NCBI GenBank assembly: GCA_900555495.1
Contig: USLD01000013.1
Location: forward strand, 1-14,781
From: an uncultured Slackia sp.
GTDB taxonomy: Bacteria > Actinomycetota > Coriobacteriia > Coriobacteriales > Eggerthellaceae
Direction of reading: 5' to 3'
DNA length: 14,781 nt
Below, one piece after another: positions 6,552-12,981 of this stretch. Under the pieces are notes generated by a model. That model was not told the DNA's origin. It saw only the letters and a list, made by a program, of their open reading frames with translations, and did not search any database. The translations under genes and the position numbers were made by a program. Each line of letters starts with the position of its first letter. Within the stretch, counting starts at the first letter, position 1.

Positions 6552-7404
6552 CGTCAAGCTCGACCGACACGGGGCAATGGTCGCTTCCCATGACATCCGC
6601 ATGGATGGAGGCGCCGCTCACCGCGTCGCGAAGGGCTTCGCTCACCAGGAAATAGTCGATACGCCACCCTGCATTGTTCTTGCGCGCGTTGAAGCGATAG
6701 CTCCACCAGGAATAAGCGCCGGCAAGGTCGGGATTAAGCATGCGGAAGGTGTCCACGAAACCTGCATCCAACAGGTTCGTGAACTTCTCGCGCTCCTCGT
6801 CGGAAAAGCCCGCATTCCCGCGATTGGGACCGGGATTCTTCAGGTCGATTTCGTTGTGGGCGACGTTGAAGTCGCCGCACATCACGACAGGCTTGGGATC
6901 GGACTTTTCTTGGCCTGACGTGCGCGGCAGCTCCGCGGTGCACACATGGCCTTCGCCCACGGCCGGCTCCTGCATGGGCACGCCGGCAGGAATCGTCCCC
7001 GCCTCGAGACCCTTGCAGAAATCTCGAAAAGCATCGTCCCATGCCATACGATGGTCGATGCGAGCCAGCTCGTTCTGAGCGTTCGGCGTGTATACGTCGA
7101 CGAACCAGAACGTCGGGAACTCGAGCGCCACGATACGGCCCTCGTCATCGAGCTCGGGCACGCCCAGGCCGTGCAACGCACGAAGCGGCTGCTCGCGACA
7201 GAATACCGCGGTGCCGGAATAGCCCTTGCGCTCGGCGTAGCTCCAGAACTGGAAATATCCGGGAAGGTCGAGGTCTATCTGGCCTTCCTGCAGCTTCGTC
7301 TCCTGCAGCGCCACGATATCGGCATCAAGGTTCTCGAACGACTCGCCGAAGCCCTTCTTCACGACGGCACGCAGGCCGTTCACATTCCATGAAACGAAAC
7401 GCAT
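6547..7404 (-). CDS. xth: Exodeoxyribonuclease III / class II AP endonuclease (Xth)
   Basis: A 285-residue repair nuclease of the exonuclease-endonuclease-phosphatase fold that cuts DNA 5' of abasic sites and degrades 3' ends. Start ATG 7404 has AAAAGGAGG 6 bases upstream. Catalytic landmarks are all present: WNVNG (6-10), Glu35 in QETK, Tyr105 in DVYTPN, GDFNVAH (177-183), NPGPNRGNAGF (190-200), WWSYR (233-237), GWRIDY (246-251) and the terminal GSDHCPV (273-279). Between the helix ending FRDFCKGLE and the GDFN strand, about residues 133-168 form an extra Gly/Pro/Glu-rich loop (EPAVGEGHVCTAELPRTSG) that ordinary Xth proteins lack or have much shorter. The small TM protein gene follows 39 bases after the stop. 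Confidence 0.96.
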   Translation of the reverse strand: MRFVSWNVNGLRAVVKKGFGESFENLDADIVALQETKLQEGQIDLDLPGYFQFWSYAERKGYSGTAVFCREQPLRALHGLGVPELDDEGRIVALEFPTFWFVDVYTPNAQNELARIDHRMAWDDAFRDFCKGLEAGTIPAGVPMQEPAVGEGHVCTAELPRTSGQEKSDPKPVVMCGDFNVAHNEIDLKNPGPNRGNAGFSDEEREKFTNLLDAGFVDTFRMLNPDLAGAYSWWSYRFNARKNNAGWRIDYFLVSEALRDAVSGASIHADVMGSDHCPVSVELDV

Positions 7405-7427
7405 CAGCGCCTCCTTTTCTCTCCGTT

Positions 7428-7454
7428 TCGATCGCATTATCGCGCATCGATCGC
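7428..7454 (-). promoter_or_regulatory. Candidate xth promoter with paired TCGATCGC repeats
   Basis: TCGATCGC occurs twice as a direct repeat (7428-7435 and 7447-7454, 19 bases apart), each containing the palindrome CGATCG. Between them the minus strand reads GATAAT (7441-7436), a reasonable -10 box about 30 bases before the xth ribosome site. No strong -35 box is seen. The repeats could be operator half-sites flanking the -10. Confidence 0.35.
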
Positions 7455-7497
7455 GACGCAGCCGGCGCCCCGAAAGGCAGCAAGCGAAACCCACGAG

Positions 7498-7528
7498 AAA
7501 GGCACGCCGGAACCTCCGACGTGCCTTT
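7498..7528 (-). terminator. Hairpin terminator after the VTT-domain gene
   Basis: AAAGGCACG (7498-7506) pairs perfectly with CGTGCCTTT (7520-7528). An inner CGG/CCG extends the stem past one mismatch. On the minus strand it reads on into CCTTTCTCG, a short U-rich tail. It lies about 43 bases past the stop of the VTT-domain gene, upstream of xth. Confidence 0.65.
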
Positions 7529-7537
7529 GAAACAAGA

Positions 7538-7559
7538 ACCGCGGCGTGTGGCGGTTTTT
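7538..7559. terminator. Second hairpin after the VTT-domain gene
   Basis: AACCGC pairs with GCGGTT around a GC-rich 8-nt loop. On the plus strand it is followed by TTTT; on the minus strand it is preceded by GAAAAA and followed by TTCTTGTTTC. It lies 12 bases past the VTT-domain gene stop (7571) and, with the hairpin at 7498-7528, makes a tandem termination region. The plus-strand U-tract is the better one, but no plus-strand gene ends here. Confidence 0.45.
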
Positions 7560-7570
7560 CGCATGGCCGA

Positions 7571-8440
7571 CTACTCAGCCCGACCGGCCTTGCTCGCCGA
7601 GCCCTTCAGGCTCGAAAGGCCATGCAGGATCTTCTCGTGCATCACCAGCGCAACGACGGCGATCACAGCCGCCGCTGCGAACAAGACGATGCTCTGAGTG
7701 TAGTCTCCCTCGATCAGGCCGGCCGCCCCGAACGTGGAAATGAGAATTCCCGGGATGCGGCCCACGTTCGCGAGGAACAGGAAATCGCGCATGCCCATAT
7801 TGGTGAGCGGCACGAGGTACGTGAACACATCCTTGGGAAGGCCGGGAATCAAGAACAGCACGAACACCATGACGTCGAGCTTCTCGCTCTGCTCGAATTT
7901 CTCGAGCTTGCCCATCCACTTCTCGGGGATCATCGCGCGAACGAACGGAGCCCCCAGCTTATGCACCACGACGAAAATGAACGCACTCGAAACGATACAG
8001 CCTACGAGCACGATCAACGCGCCGCCCCACGGTCCGTACATCATGCCCGCCGCTATCTGCACCACCTCGCCGGGTATGAAAGCGACAACGATCTGGAGAA
8101 ATTGGAATCCCAGAAGCATGAATACGCCGCCGACTCCTGCATTCTGCACGTCTTCGACCACGCGTTCGAGACCGCCCGGCTCGGTCAGCTCGGCGATCAT
8201 GGGCGCAATCGCGACGCAGGCCACCGCCATGAGCACGAAAAACGCCGCCAGGCCTCCGAGCTTGAACAGGTCGGCCTTGGTGAGACGCGCGAAAGCGGGT
8301 TTGGTCGATACGGGAACCTCGAAACGCTCTTCGAATTCATCCCTTCGCTCCTCGCGCCGCTCCGAGAATTCGTCACGGTATCCTTCGAGCCGTTCTATTC
8401 CGGAACGAAGCTTTTCCGTTGCGCCAGCGTTTTTCACCAC
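7571..8440 (-). CDS. TVP38/TMEM64 family (VTT/DedA-superfamily) membrane protein
   Basis: A 289-residue membrane protein. The VTT domain signature is clear: FIPGEVVQIAAGMMYG (121-136) in a re-entrant loop region, then LIPGLPKDVFTYLVPLTNM (197-215) and GRIPGILISTFGAAG (227-241). DedA-superfamily proteins move lipids such as undecaprenyl phosphate across the membrane, or act as eukaryotic scramblases. For TVP38/TMEM64 members the substrate is not settled. Residues 1-48 are an unusual soluble extension with alternating charges (YRDEFSERREERRDEFEERF), probably a charged helix. The start is one of two adjacent GTG codons (8440 or 8437), with GGTGGGG just upstream. It follows the PRC-barrel gene by 36 bases, so the two are probably co-transcribed. 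Confidence 0.9.
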   Translation of the reverse strand: MVKNAGATEKLRSGIERLEGYRDEFSERREERRDEFEERFEVPVSTKPAFARLTKADLFKLGGLAAFFVLMAVACVAIAPMIAELTEPGGLERVVEDVQNAGVGGVFMLLGFQFLQIVVAFIPGEVVQIAAGMMYGPWGGALIVLVGCIVSSAFIFVVVHKLGAPFVRAMIPEKWMGKLEKFEQSEKLDVMVFVLFLIPGLPKDVFTYLVPLTNMGMRDFLFLANVGRIPGILISTFGAAGLIEGDYTQSIVLFAAAAVIAVVALVMHEKILHGLSSLKGSASKAGRAE

Positions 8441-8476
8441 GAGACCCCACCGATCGATTCGAATTGCAGAACGCGC

Positions 8477-9619
8477 CTATTCATCGTCGTAGCGCGCCTT
8501 GTCGTACTCCTCTTTGAAAGCCGCGAACATGCCCGTGACCGACGATTTCTTCGAAGGCTCAGCCTTCTTCTTGACGGCGGGCGCCGCTTCGCGCTCTCCG
8601 TCGTCGGCTTCGTCCGTTTCGTCGACGGCGGATTCCTGCACGGAACCGCCCTCGTCGGCATGGCGCGCCTTGTCGTACTCTTCCTTGAACGATGCGAACA
8701 TGCCAGACACGCCCGGTTTGCCGTCGTCATCCACAGAAGCGGCATTCTCGGGGGCTTCGTCGCGGTCGATCGCTTCGACGGCTTCGTCGCCCTGCTCGAG
8801 TGCTGCTGTGGAATCGCCGTGTCGCGCCTTGTCGTACTCTTCTTTGAACGACGAGAACATGCCCTTGCTGGCGGCAACCTGCTTGCCGACGGCATAGGCC
8901 CCTTCGTTGATGGCCTCGCCTGCCACATGCGTGACTTCTTGCACCTTCGGCTTGGCCTTCTCGGCGGCCTCATGCACTCGTTCCTTGGCGCGCGCCGTGA
9001 ACTCGCCCGCCGATTCGGCCCATCCGCCTTCGGGGGAAAGCTCCCACACCTCGTCGGAAACCAGAATGGCCCCTTTGAATTCGACGGCCTCGCCGGCATC
9101 GCGCGTGTCTTCTTTTACCGCAAGCGTCGCACCCATGCCGCGCTTGAAGCCCTTGATCAGCTCGGCAGGAACCTCCAAGGTTCCGAGCAGGTATTTCGCC
9201 GTGACGCCGTTAGAGGCCTCGACGCTTTTGATTTCGCCCGTAGCAAGCGAGAAGGAGATGTTTCCGACATAGCCGACCGCCGTTCCATCGGCCGTCATCA
9301 GGGGCATGCCCTCCCAGATGACACATGAATCCCAGTCGATGCCCATACGTCGGCAGGCCGCGGGACCGGTCATATCGCCGTCCTCTTTCACCACGATGCG
9401 ACCGTCGGACAGATCGAAACCGCCCAATGCGACGAACAGGTCCTTGCGATGGAACATCCACAACAGGTCGGGGCGCTTCACCATAAACCCGACGCAGCGT
9501 TTCTCGGTCGGGTGGAAGACGCACGACTTCACCCTGCCGATACGTTTGGTACGGCGTTTTCCGCCGAACACGCGCATCTTGTGCATGTCGTTGCTGGTGA
9601 CCATTTTCTTTCGCGCCAT
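8477..9619 (-). CDS. PRC-barrel protein with three GMF-FKEEYDKAR repeats
   Basis: A 380-residue soluble protein. Residues about 16-82 and 105-170 look like two PRC-barrel-type beta domains (KRIGRVKSCVFHPTEKRCVG; GTAVGYVGNISFSLATGEI). PRC-barrels are found in RimM, photosynthetic reaction centre H subunits and various stress-related proteins. Residues 201-250 are an Ala/Glu/Lys helical segment resembling LEA/YtxH-type helices. The C-terminal 130 residues are acidic and disordered except for three nearly identical 17-residue motifs at 253-269, 306-322 and 363-379, the last reaching the C-terminus. ATG 9619 has GAGGGG 5 bases upstream. It follows the YtxH-type gene with a GC hairpin between and precedes the VTT-domain gene. 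The molecular role is unknown; the repeats suggest a multivalent binding scaffold. Confidence 0.85.
   Translation of the reverse strand: MARKKMVTSNDMHKMRVFGGKRRTKRIGRVKSCVFHPTEKRCVGFMVKRPDLLWMFHRKDLFVALGGFDLSDGRIVVKEDGDMTGPAACRRMGIDWDSCVIWEGMPLMTADGTAVGYVGNISFSLATGEIKSVEASNGVTAKYLLGTLEVPAELIKGFKRGMGATLAVKEDTRDAGEAVEFKGAILVSDEVWELSPEGGWAESAGEFTARAKERVHEAAEKAKPKVQEVTHVAGEAINEGAYAVGKQVAASKGMFSSFKEEYDKARHGDSTAALEQGDEAVEAIDRDEAPENAASVDDDGKPGVSGMFASFKEEYDKARHADEGGSVQESAVDETDEADDGEREAAPAVKKKAEPSKKSSVTGMFAAFKEEYDKARYDDE
8483..8863 (-). repeat. Three 17-residue protein repeats, GMF-x2-FKEEYDKAR-x2-D
   Basis: Copies are at 8813-8863 (GMFSSFKEEYDKARHGD), 8654-8704 (GMFASFKEEYDKARHAD) and 8483-8533 (GMFAAFKEEYDKARYDD). 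They are separated by 36-40 residues of unrelated acidic linker. DNA identity is lower than protein identity: codons vary at third positions (for example ctc/ctt and ttt/ttc), while KEEYDKAR is invariant in protein. That implies selection on the peptide, not a recent duplication. Met, Phe, Phe and Tyr at positions 2, 3, 6 and 10 would line one face of a helix. Confidence 0.9.
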
Positions 9620-9638
9620 GAAAACCCCTCGTCACAAG

Positions 9639-9661
9639 GAGGGCCGGCTGAGCCGGCCCTC
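9639..9661 (-). terminator. GC-rich hairpin between the YtxH-type and PRC-barrel genes
   Basis: GAGGGCCGGC (9639-9648) pairs perfectly with GCCGGCCCTC (9652-9661) around a 3-base loop. It lies 28 bases past the YtxH-type gene stop and 10 bases before the ribosome site of the PRC-barrel gene on the minus strand. The tail CCTTGTGACG is not U-rich, so it may only partly terminate, or stabilise mRNA ends and tune expression of the downstream gene. Confidence 0.6.
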
Positions 9662-9689
9662 GAATTTATCCGTGCGCGCCGATGCGCTT

Positions 9690-10373
9690 TTATTCGGCCT
9701 TGCCTTCCGCCTGAACGGGAGCGGCCTTCTCCTCGGCGGTCTCGACGACCTCGACGGCCGGCTCCTCGACGACGGGCTCCGCCACGACATCGGCGACCTG
9801 CTCGACGGCAGGGGCCTTGGCATCGGAACCCGCGATGGCAGCGGCCGCGGCCGTCACCTTCTGCTGAGCGGCGTCGACGACTTCGTTGACCTTCTGAGCC
9901 GCCACCGGAACCTTCTCGGCCACGACCGCATGCGCGGCCTCGGCGTTCTTGGCAACCTGCGCGGCGATGCGCTCCCTGGCCGCGTCGATCTTCGCACGCA
10001 GCTCGTCATTCTTCTCGGAGAATGCCGGCTTCACGGTTTCGGCAGTGCTCTGAACGCGCTGAGCGGTTTCCTGCACACGCTGGGCGGCGCCGTCATACGC
10101 CTGCTTTCCCATTGCCGTGACATCGGTGTAGACCGTTTGCCCGGCAGCGACGGCCTGATCGTAGGCACGATGGCCGGAAGCAACGGCTTCGCTGTAGAAT
10201 TCCTGGCCGCGCTCGGCCGCCTGACCTCCGAGCGTCTGCGCCTGGCCGAATGCGGCCGAGGCCTTGTCGGCGACGAGAGCCCTGGTCTCGACGCCCTTGC
10301 GCGGAGCACACAGCAGCGCGACGCCCGCACCGACCAAACCGCCCACGATGAATGCACCGAATTTCTTAGCCAT
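9690..10373 (-). CDS. YtxH-type membrane-anchored helical protein with 11-residue repeats
   Basis: A 227-residue protein. ATG 10373 is chosen because GGGAGG lies 6 bases upstream. Residues 5-32 match the YtxH signature: a glycine-zipper TM helix (FGAFIVGGLVGAGVALLCAP) followed by RKGVETR. YtxH proteins are small stress-related membrane proteins in Gram-positive bacteria with no defined activity. Residues 46-100 hold 11-residue repeats with Gly and Tyr in fixed register (Gly56, 67, 78, 89; Tyr60, 71, 82, 93). Residues 100-180 are long Ala/Gln/Lys/Glu helices, and 185-227 is an acidic Val/Glu/Pro/Ala tail. It has its own promoter candidate (10441-10446). It is followed by the PRC-barrel gene, whose helical segment is of similar style. 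Confidence 0.85.
   Translation of the reverse strand: MAKKFGAFIVGGLVGAGVALLCAPRKGVETRALVADKASAAFGQAQTLGGQAAERGQEFYSEAVASGHRAYDQAVAAGQTVYTDVTAMGKQAYDGAAQRVQETAQRVQSTAETVKPAFSEKNDELRAKIDAARERIAAQVAKNAEAAHAVVAEKVPVAAQKVNEVVDAAQQKVTAAAAAIAGSDAKAPAVEQVADVVAEPVVEEPAVEVVETAEEKAAPVQAEGKAE
10074..10205 (-). repeat. Hendecad (11-residue) repeats in the YtxH-type protein
   Basis: Four consecutive 11-residue units cover residues 57-100: QEFYSEAVASG, HRAYDQAVAAG, QTVYTDVTAMG and KQAYDGAAQRV. Tyr is at unit position 4 in all, Ala/Val/Thr fill positions 6-9, and Gly is at position 11 in three. Eleven-residue periodicity is typical of amphipathic helices in LEA proteins, apolipoproteins and synuclein that lie on membranes or lipid surfaces; the application to this protein is inference. 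Confidence 0.8.
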
Positions 10374-10440
10374 TGCAGCCTCCCATCTCGCGCCGAAGAC
10401 GCCTGGTTCAGGCATCGAGCGCAGCCTTTCTTTGTCGGCC

Positions 10441-10468
10441 ATTATAGAAGATTCCACCGCCTGCGGTG
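10441..10468 (-). promoter_or_regulatory. Promoter candidate with adjacent dyad for the YtxH-type gene
   Basis: The minus strand reads TATAAT at 10446-10441, a perfect -10 box about 68 bases before the YtxH-type ATG. Directly upstream, at 10455-10468, lies the perfect dyad CACCGC-AG-GCGGTG, occupying the spacer and -35 side where a repressor or activator could bind. No TTGACA-like -35 is visible, which fits an activator-dependent or alternative sigma promoter. Confidence 0.5.
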
Positions 10469-10542
10469 CTTTCGTTGACGTTACGTTTCCGCATCGGCAG
10501 CATACCGTCGAACTTACGCACGATTACGCCGCGCTCCATCCG

Positions 10543-10983
10543 TCATGCGTCGCGCAAAGCCTCATTCAACCACTCCTGCGCGGTCTTGAACGCCTGCAAT
10601 GCCACCAGGTCGTCCGAATAGCTCACCTCGACGCGAGCCCGAAGACGGCGGCGATCCGTCCACGAGGTCTTGCCGACATACGACGCGCTTTCGCGGCCGT
10701 CCAGACGCACCTGCTCCTCTATCACCATATGCTCGAGCAAATGAGGAAGCGACGTGTCGTCCGCGACCGCCGAAAACGTAGGCCCCTTGTCGTTCACGCA
10801 TGAATGGCGCAGCAGGTGGGGGAAACGCCCCAAGGCCTCGACGACAAGCGACGGCGTGGTATACGCGCAGCGCTCGCTACCCACACGGACCTCGGCAATC
10901 ACGCGGTCGGGGCGAATCGTCATGTGCTCGATGGAAATCGCCCTGTCGGAAAAATCCCGCGGCGGCCGGCTACGCTGCTCCAT
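10543..10983 (-). CDS. Stand-alone cyanophycin synthetase N-terminal-like domain protein
   Basis: A 146-residue soluble protein. From about residue 45 it follows the pattern of the N-terminal domain of cyanophycin synthetase (CphA1): LGRFPHLLRHSCVNDKG (51-67), then LPHLLEHMVIEEQ (79-91), a GKT in place of the usual GRT (104-106), and RARVEVSYSDDLVALQAF (115-132). The HxxEHxxxE arrangement (His81, Glu84, His85, Glu89) is intact. In CphA1 this domain binds the polymer, and in some enzymes it carries a cryptic hydrolase site. Here the ATP-grasp and Mur-ligase domains are absent, so this is not a synthetase. ATG 10983 overlaps the upstream gene's stop by 14 bases, with GAGG 7-8 bases upstream. 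Its co-operonic partners are two single-pass membrane proteins. The actual substrate is unknown. Confidence 0.7.
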   Translation of the reverse strand: MEQRSRPPRDFSDRAISIEHMTIRPDRVIAEVRVGSERCAYTTPSLVVEALGRFPHLLRHSCVNDKGPTFSAVADDTSLPHLLEHMVIEEQVRLDGRESASYVGKTSWTDRRRLRARVEVSYSDDLVALQAFKTAQEWLNEALRDA

Positions 10984-12049
10984 CGGAGGCCTCGCCTTCT
11001 GTCGACGCAGCATCGGACGATTCGCCTTCGGCCTGCTCCTGGCTGTCGACGGCAGACTCGGCGGGCCCGCGATGAGGCTCGGCGGCCTCGTCGTCGGACA
11101 CCTTGACCAGCGCGACCACGCCGTCTTTTCCGCCTTCGCCCTCTTCGATCACCAGACCCTTGCGGTCGGAGGAGAATCGATACGCCCCCGCACCGCTCAG
11201 GTCGTCGAACGAAAACGAAATCGTCTTTTCCCAGGTATCGAGTTCATAGTCGTACTCGAGCGCATCCGGCATCTTAATGGAAGAGCCATCGATGACCACG
11301 GTCATCGACCCGTCCGCAACCTGCCATTCGCCGCGTATATCGGCGGCATCGTCGTAACGCAGATAGGCATTCCAGAACAACAGCCCGCTCACGATCGCAA
11401 CGATGAGGAAAATCGAGGCGGCGACAGCCCATGCGACTTTGCGCTTTCGACCACGCACGATCGCCTTCTCCCGCTCGGTCGCCTTACGCGAGGTGCTGCG
11501 GCGGCTTTCGGGAAAGCCGGGCGCCGCATCCGTGACCAAAGCAGGAGGAAACCCCGCAGGAGGCTGCGCAGGGGCGTCTTCGATCCGGGGACGGCCCGCG
11601 CCTCGGCGAAGCGCCTTCGCTTCCGCACGCCTGCGCGGCCCCTTCTTCGCGGAAGAGGCGTCGTCTCCGAAATCGCCCAGGTCGAAAAAATCGGCAGGCT
11701 CTTCACGACGCGGAGCGTCGGCGGATTGCACGGGCGCGGAAGGCGGCACGTCGTCGTCGGGTCGATCGCGCATATCATCGGCGGGAGATTCATCCTTGCC
11801 CTTGCGAATCGAAGATATACGGTTCAGCAGCTTTGATCCGCTACGCGCCGGGGAGGCCTTCTTGTCGGATTCGATATCGGAAGCGACGGACGCCGATACG
11901 GGCGACGCTTCGCTTTGCGCAGAAGGCGTCGCAAGACCATCATGCGTCGCCGCGCCCTCCGCGGCGGCGACGTCTGCTTCCTGGTGCGAAAACCGCCCCT
12001 GGGCACGCTTCCTGCCCTTCACCGAAGGACGCTTATCCGATGACGTCAT
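10970..12049 (-). CDS. Single-pass membrane protein with long disordered N-terminus
   Basis: A 359-residue protein of unknown function. ATG 12049 has CGGAG 6 bases upstream and lies 35 bases after the stop of the preceding gene. Residues 1-200 are predicted disordered: Ser/Ala/Asp/Arg rich with basic (KKGPRRRAEAKALRRG) and acidic (FFDLGDFGDD) patches. A single TM helix (about 204-226) follows the positive cluster RGRKRK, placing the N-terminus in the cytoplasm. The external part (233-318) looks like a small beta domain: IRGEWQVADGSMTVVIDGSSI, YDYELDTWEKTISFSFDD and AYRFSSDRKGLVIEE resemble the lipocalin-like or DUF-type 'GeW...tvvidg' modules of secreted Gram-positive proteins. The tail (320-359) is acidic. 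It overlaps the start of the CphA-N-like gene. Confidence 0.8.
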   Translation of the reverse strand: MTSSDKRPSVKGRKRAQGRFSHQEADVAAAEGAATHDGLATPSAQSEASPVSASVASDIESDKKASPARSGSKLLNRISSIRKGKDESPADDMRDRPDDDVPPSAPVQSADAPRREEPADFFDLGDFGDDASSAKKGPRRRAEAKALRRGAGRPRIEDAPAQPPAGFPPALVTDAAPGFPESRRSTSRKATEREKAIVRGRKRKVAWAVAASIFLIVAIVSGLLFWNAYLRYDDAADIRGEWQVADGSMTVVIDGSSIKMPDALEYDYELDTWEKTISFSFDDLSGAGAYRFSSDRKGLVIEEGEGGKDGVVALVKVSDDEAAEPHRGPAESAVDSQEQAEGESSDAASTEGEASDGAA

Positions 12050-12084
12050 ATTCACTCCGCCCGTTAATCCGCATATCCAGACCG

Positions 12085-12936
12085 TTAACGCCCGCACCAT
12101 GCGCCGCCGAGCAGCGACGCCACGTCATCGGGCGAAAAACTCCATCCGCTTTCGTCGCGATCGACGACGACGAGGGACGATTTCGAACGCGCCTTCACGC
12201 TATCGAAGGCACCAAGCAAGGCCTCCTTCACATACGCCTTGTACGACTCGGCATCTTCGTAGTTCAAAGCCGCACCCGCAAGCCTCGCGGCGAATACGTC
12301 CGCCTGCTCGGAGAAGCTCTTCGAAGAGACCTTCGCCTCGACCCAGGCCTTGTCTCCGTATACGTCGACGGCCTCGACTTCGAACGAAAGGCCGACCCTC
12401 AACTTCGCGGTCAACTCTTCGGCAGAAATCCCCAGGTCGGAAAAACGGTACGACGAGTCAGGGTCGATGCCCGCATCGTAGTCGGCCATGAAACGTTCCA
12501 CGTAGGCGCTCAATACGCCGTCTTCGTCGGCGGCGACGGCGGCAAGCTGCGCCGAAAGGGCCTCCTCCGCCTCGGACGCCTCGGCCGAAGGCGATGCATT
12601 CGTCGACGCGGCCGCAGGCCTGGAATCGATGGTTCGGTCATCGGCGGGCTTCGATTCTTCGCTCAAACCGACGGCCAGCGCGCCGACCGCGACGGCAAGG
12701 GCCGCTGCGCAGGCCGCCGCGGCGACGAGCGCGCCGCGATGGCGAGGGCGCCTTTCGGCAGCCGTTCCGTCGCCGTCCGAAGCAGGGCGTTTACGCGTCA
12801 TGCGCGATGGAGGCAAAGCCCCTCCGCGATCGAGCAAAGGCGCGTCGGCCCGATCGCCTTCATCGTGCGCAGCCACCTGCTCGTACGGTGGAGGAGGCGC
12901 CGGAAGCGCCCCGCCTTTCCGCTCTTCATCTTTCAC
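12085..12936 (-). CDS. Single-pass membrane protein, Pro-rich N-terminus, external alpha/beta domain
   Basis: A 283-residue protein of unknown function. GTG 12936 is chosen because AAGGGAGGT lies 6 bases upstream; the longer frame runs back through the serS terminator and is not credible. Residues 1-65 are cytoplasmic, with LPAPPPPYEQ (11-20) and clustered Arg/Lys. A TM helix (about 68-91) is Ala/Val only. Residues 92-125 are a Ser/Ala/Pro/Thr linker, and 125-283 an external domain (YVERFMADYDAGID, LRVGLSFEVEAVDVYGDKAWVE, LVVVDRDESGWSF). Its strand pattern and Trp near the end recall NTF2-like or DUF4878/DUF5105-type extracellular domains. The layout mirrors the next gene (disordered inside, one TM, small domain outside), so the two may act together at the envelope. 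Confidence 0.78.
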   Translation of the reverse strand: MKDEERKGGALPAPPPPYEQVAAHDEGDRADAPLLDRGGALPPSRMTRKRPASDGDGTAAERRPRHRGALVAAAACAAALAVAVGALAVGLSEESKPADDRTIDSRPAAASTNASPSAEASEAEEALSAQLAAVAADEDGVLSAYVERFMADYDAGIDPDSSYRFSDLGISAEELTAKLRVGLSFEVEAVDVYGDKAWVEAKVSSKSFSEQADVFAARLAGAALNYEDAESYKAYVKEALLGAFDSVKARSKSSLVVVDRDESGWSFSPDDVASLLGGAWCGR

Positions 12937-12981
12937 GCCGCACCTCCCTTGCCGCAAAGCGGCGTCCAAAACGCCCCCGAT

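Noticed and set aside
7405..7497. LexA/SOS box before xth
   Set aside because: No GAAC-N4-GTTC or similar site present; only the CGATCG repeats.
7622..9328. Long open frame on the plus strand (568 codons) antisense to the VTT and PRC-barrel genes
   Set aside because: The composition is Arg/His/Glu rich with no domain signature or ribosome site. It is explained by the GC-rich codon structure of the opposite strand, which carries clear conserved domains.
10407..10493. 28-codon ORF (MRKRNVNEST...) before the YtxH-type gene
   Set aside because: No ribosome site; it contains the promoter candidate and dyad for the YtxH-type gene.
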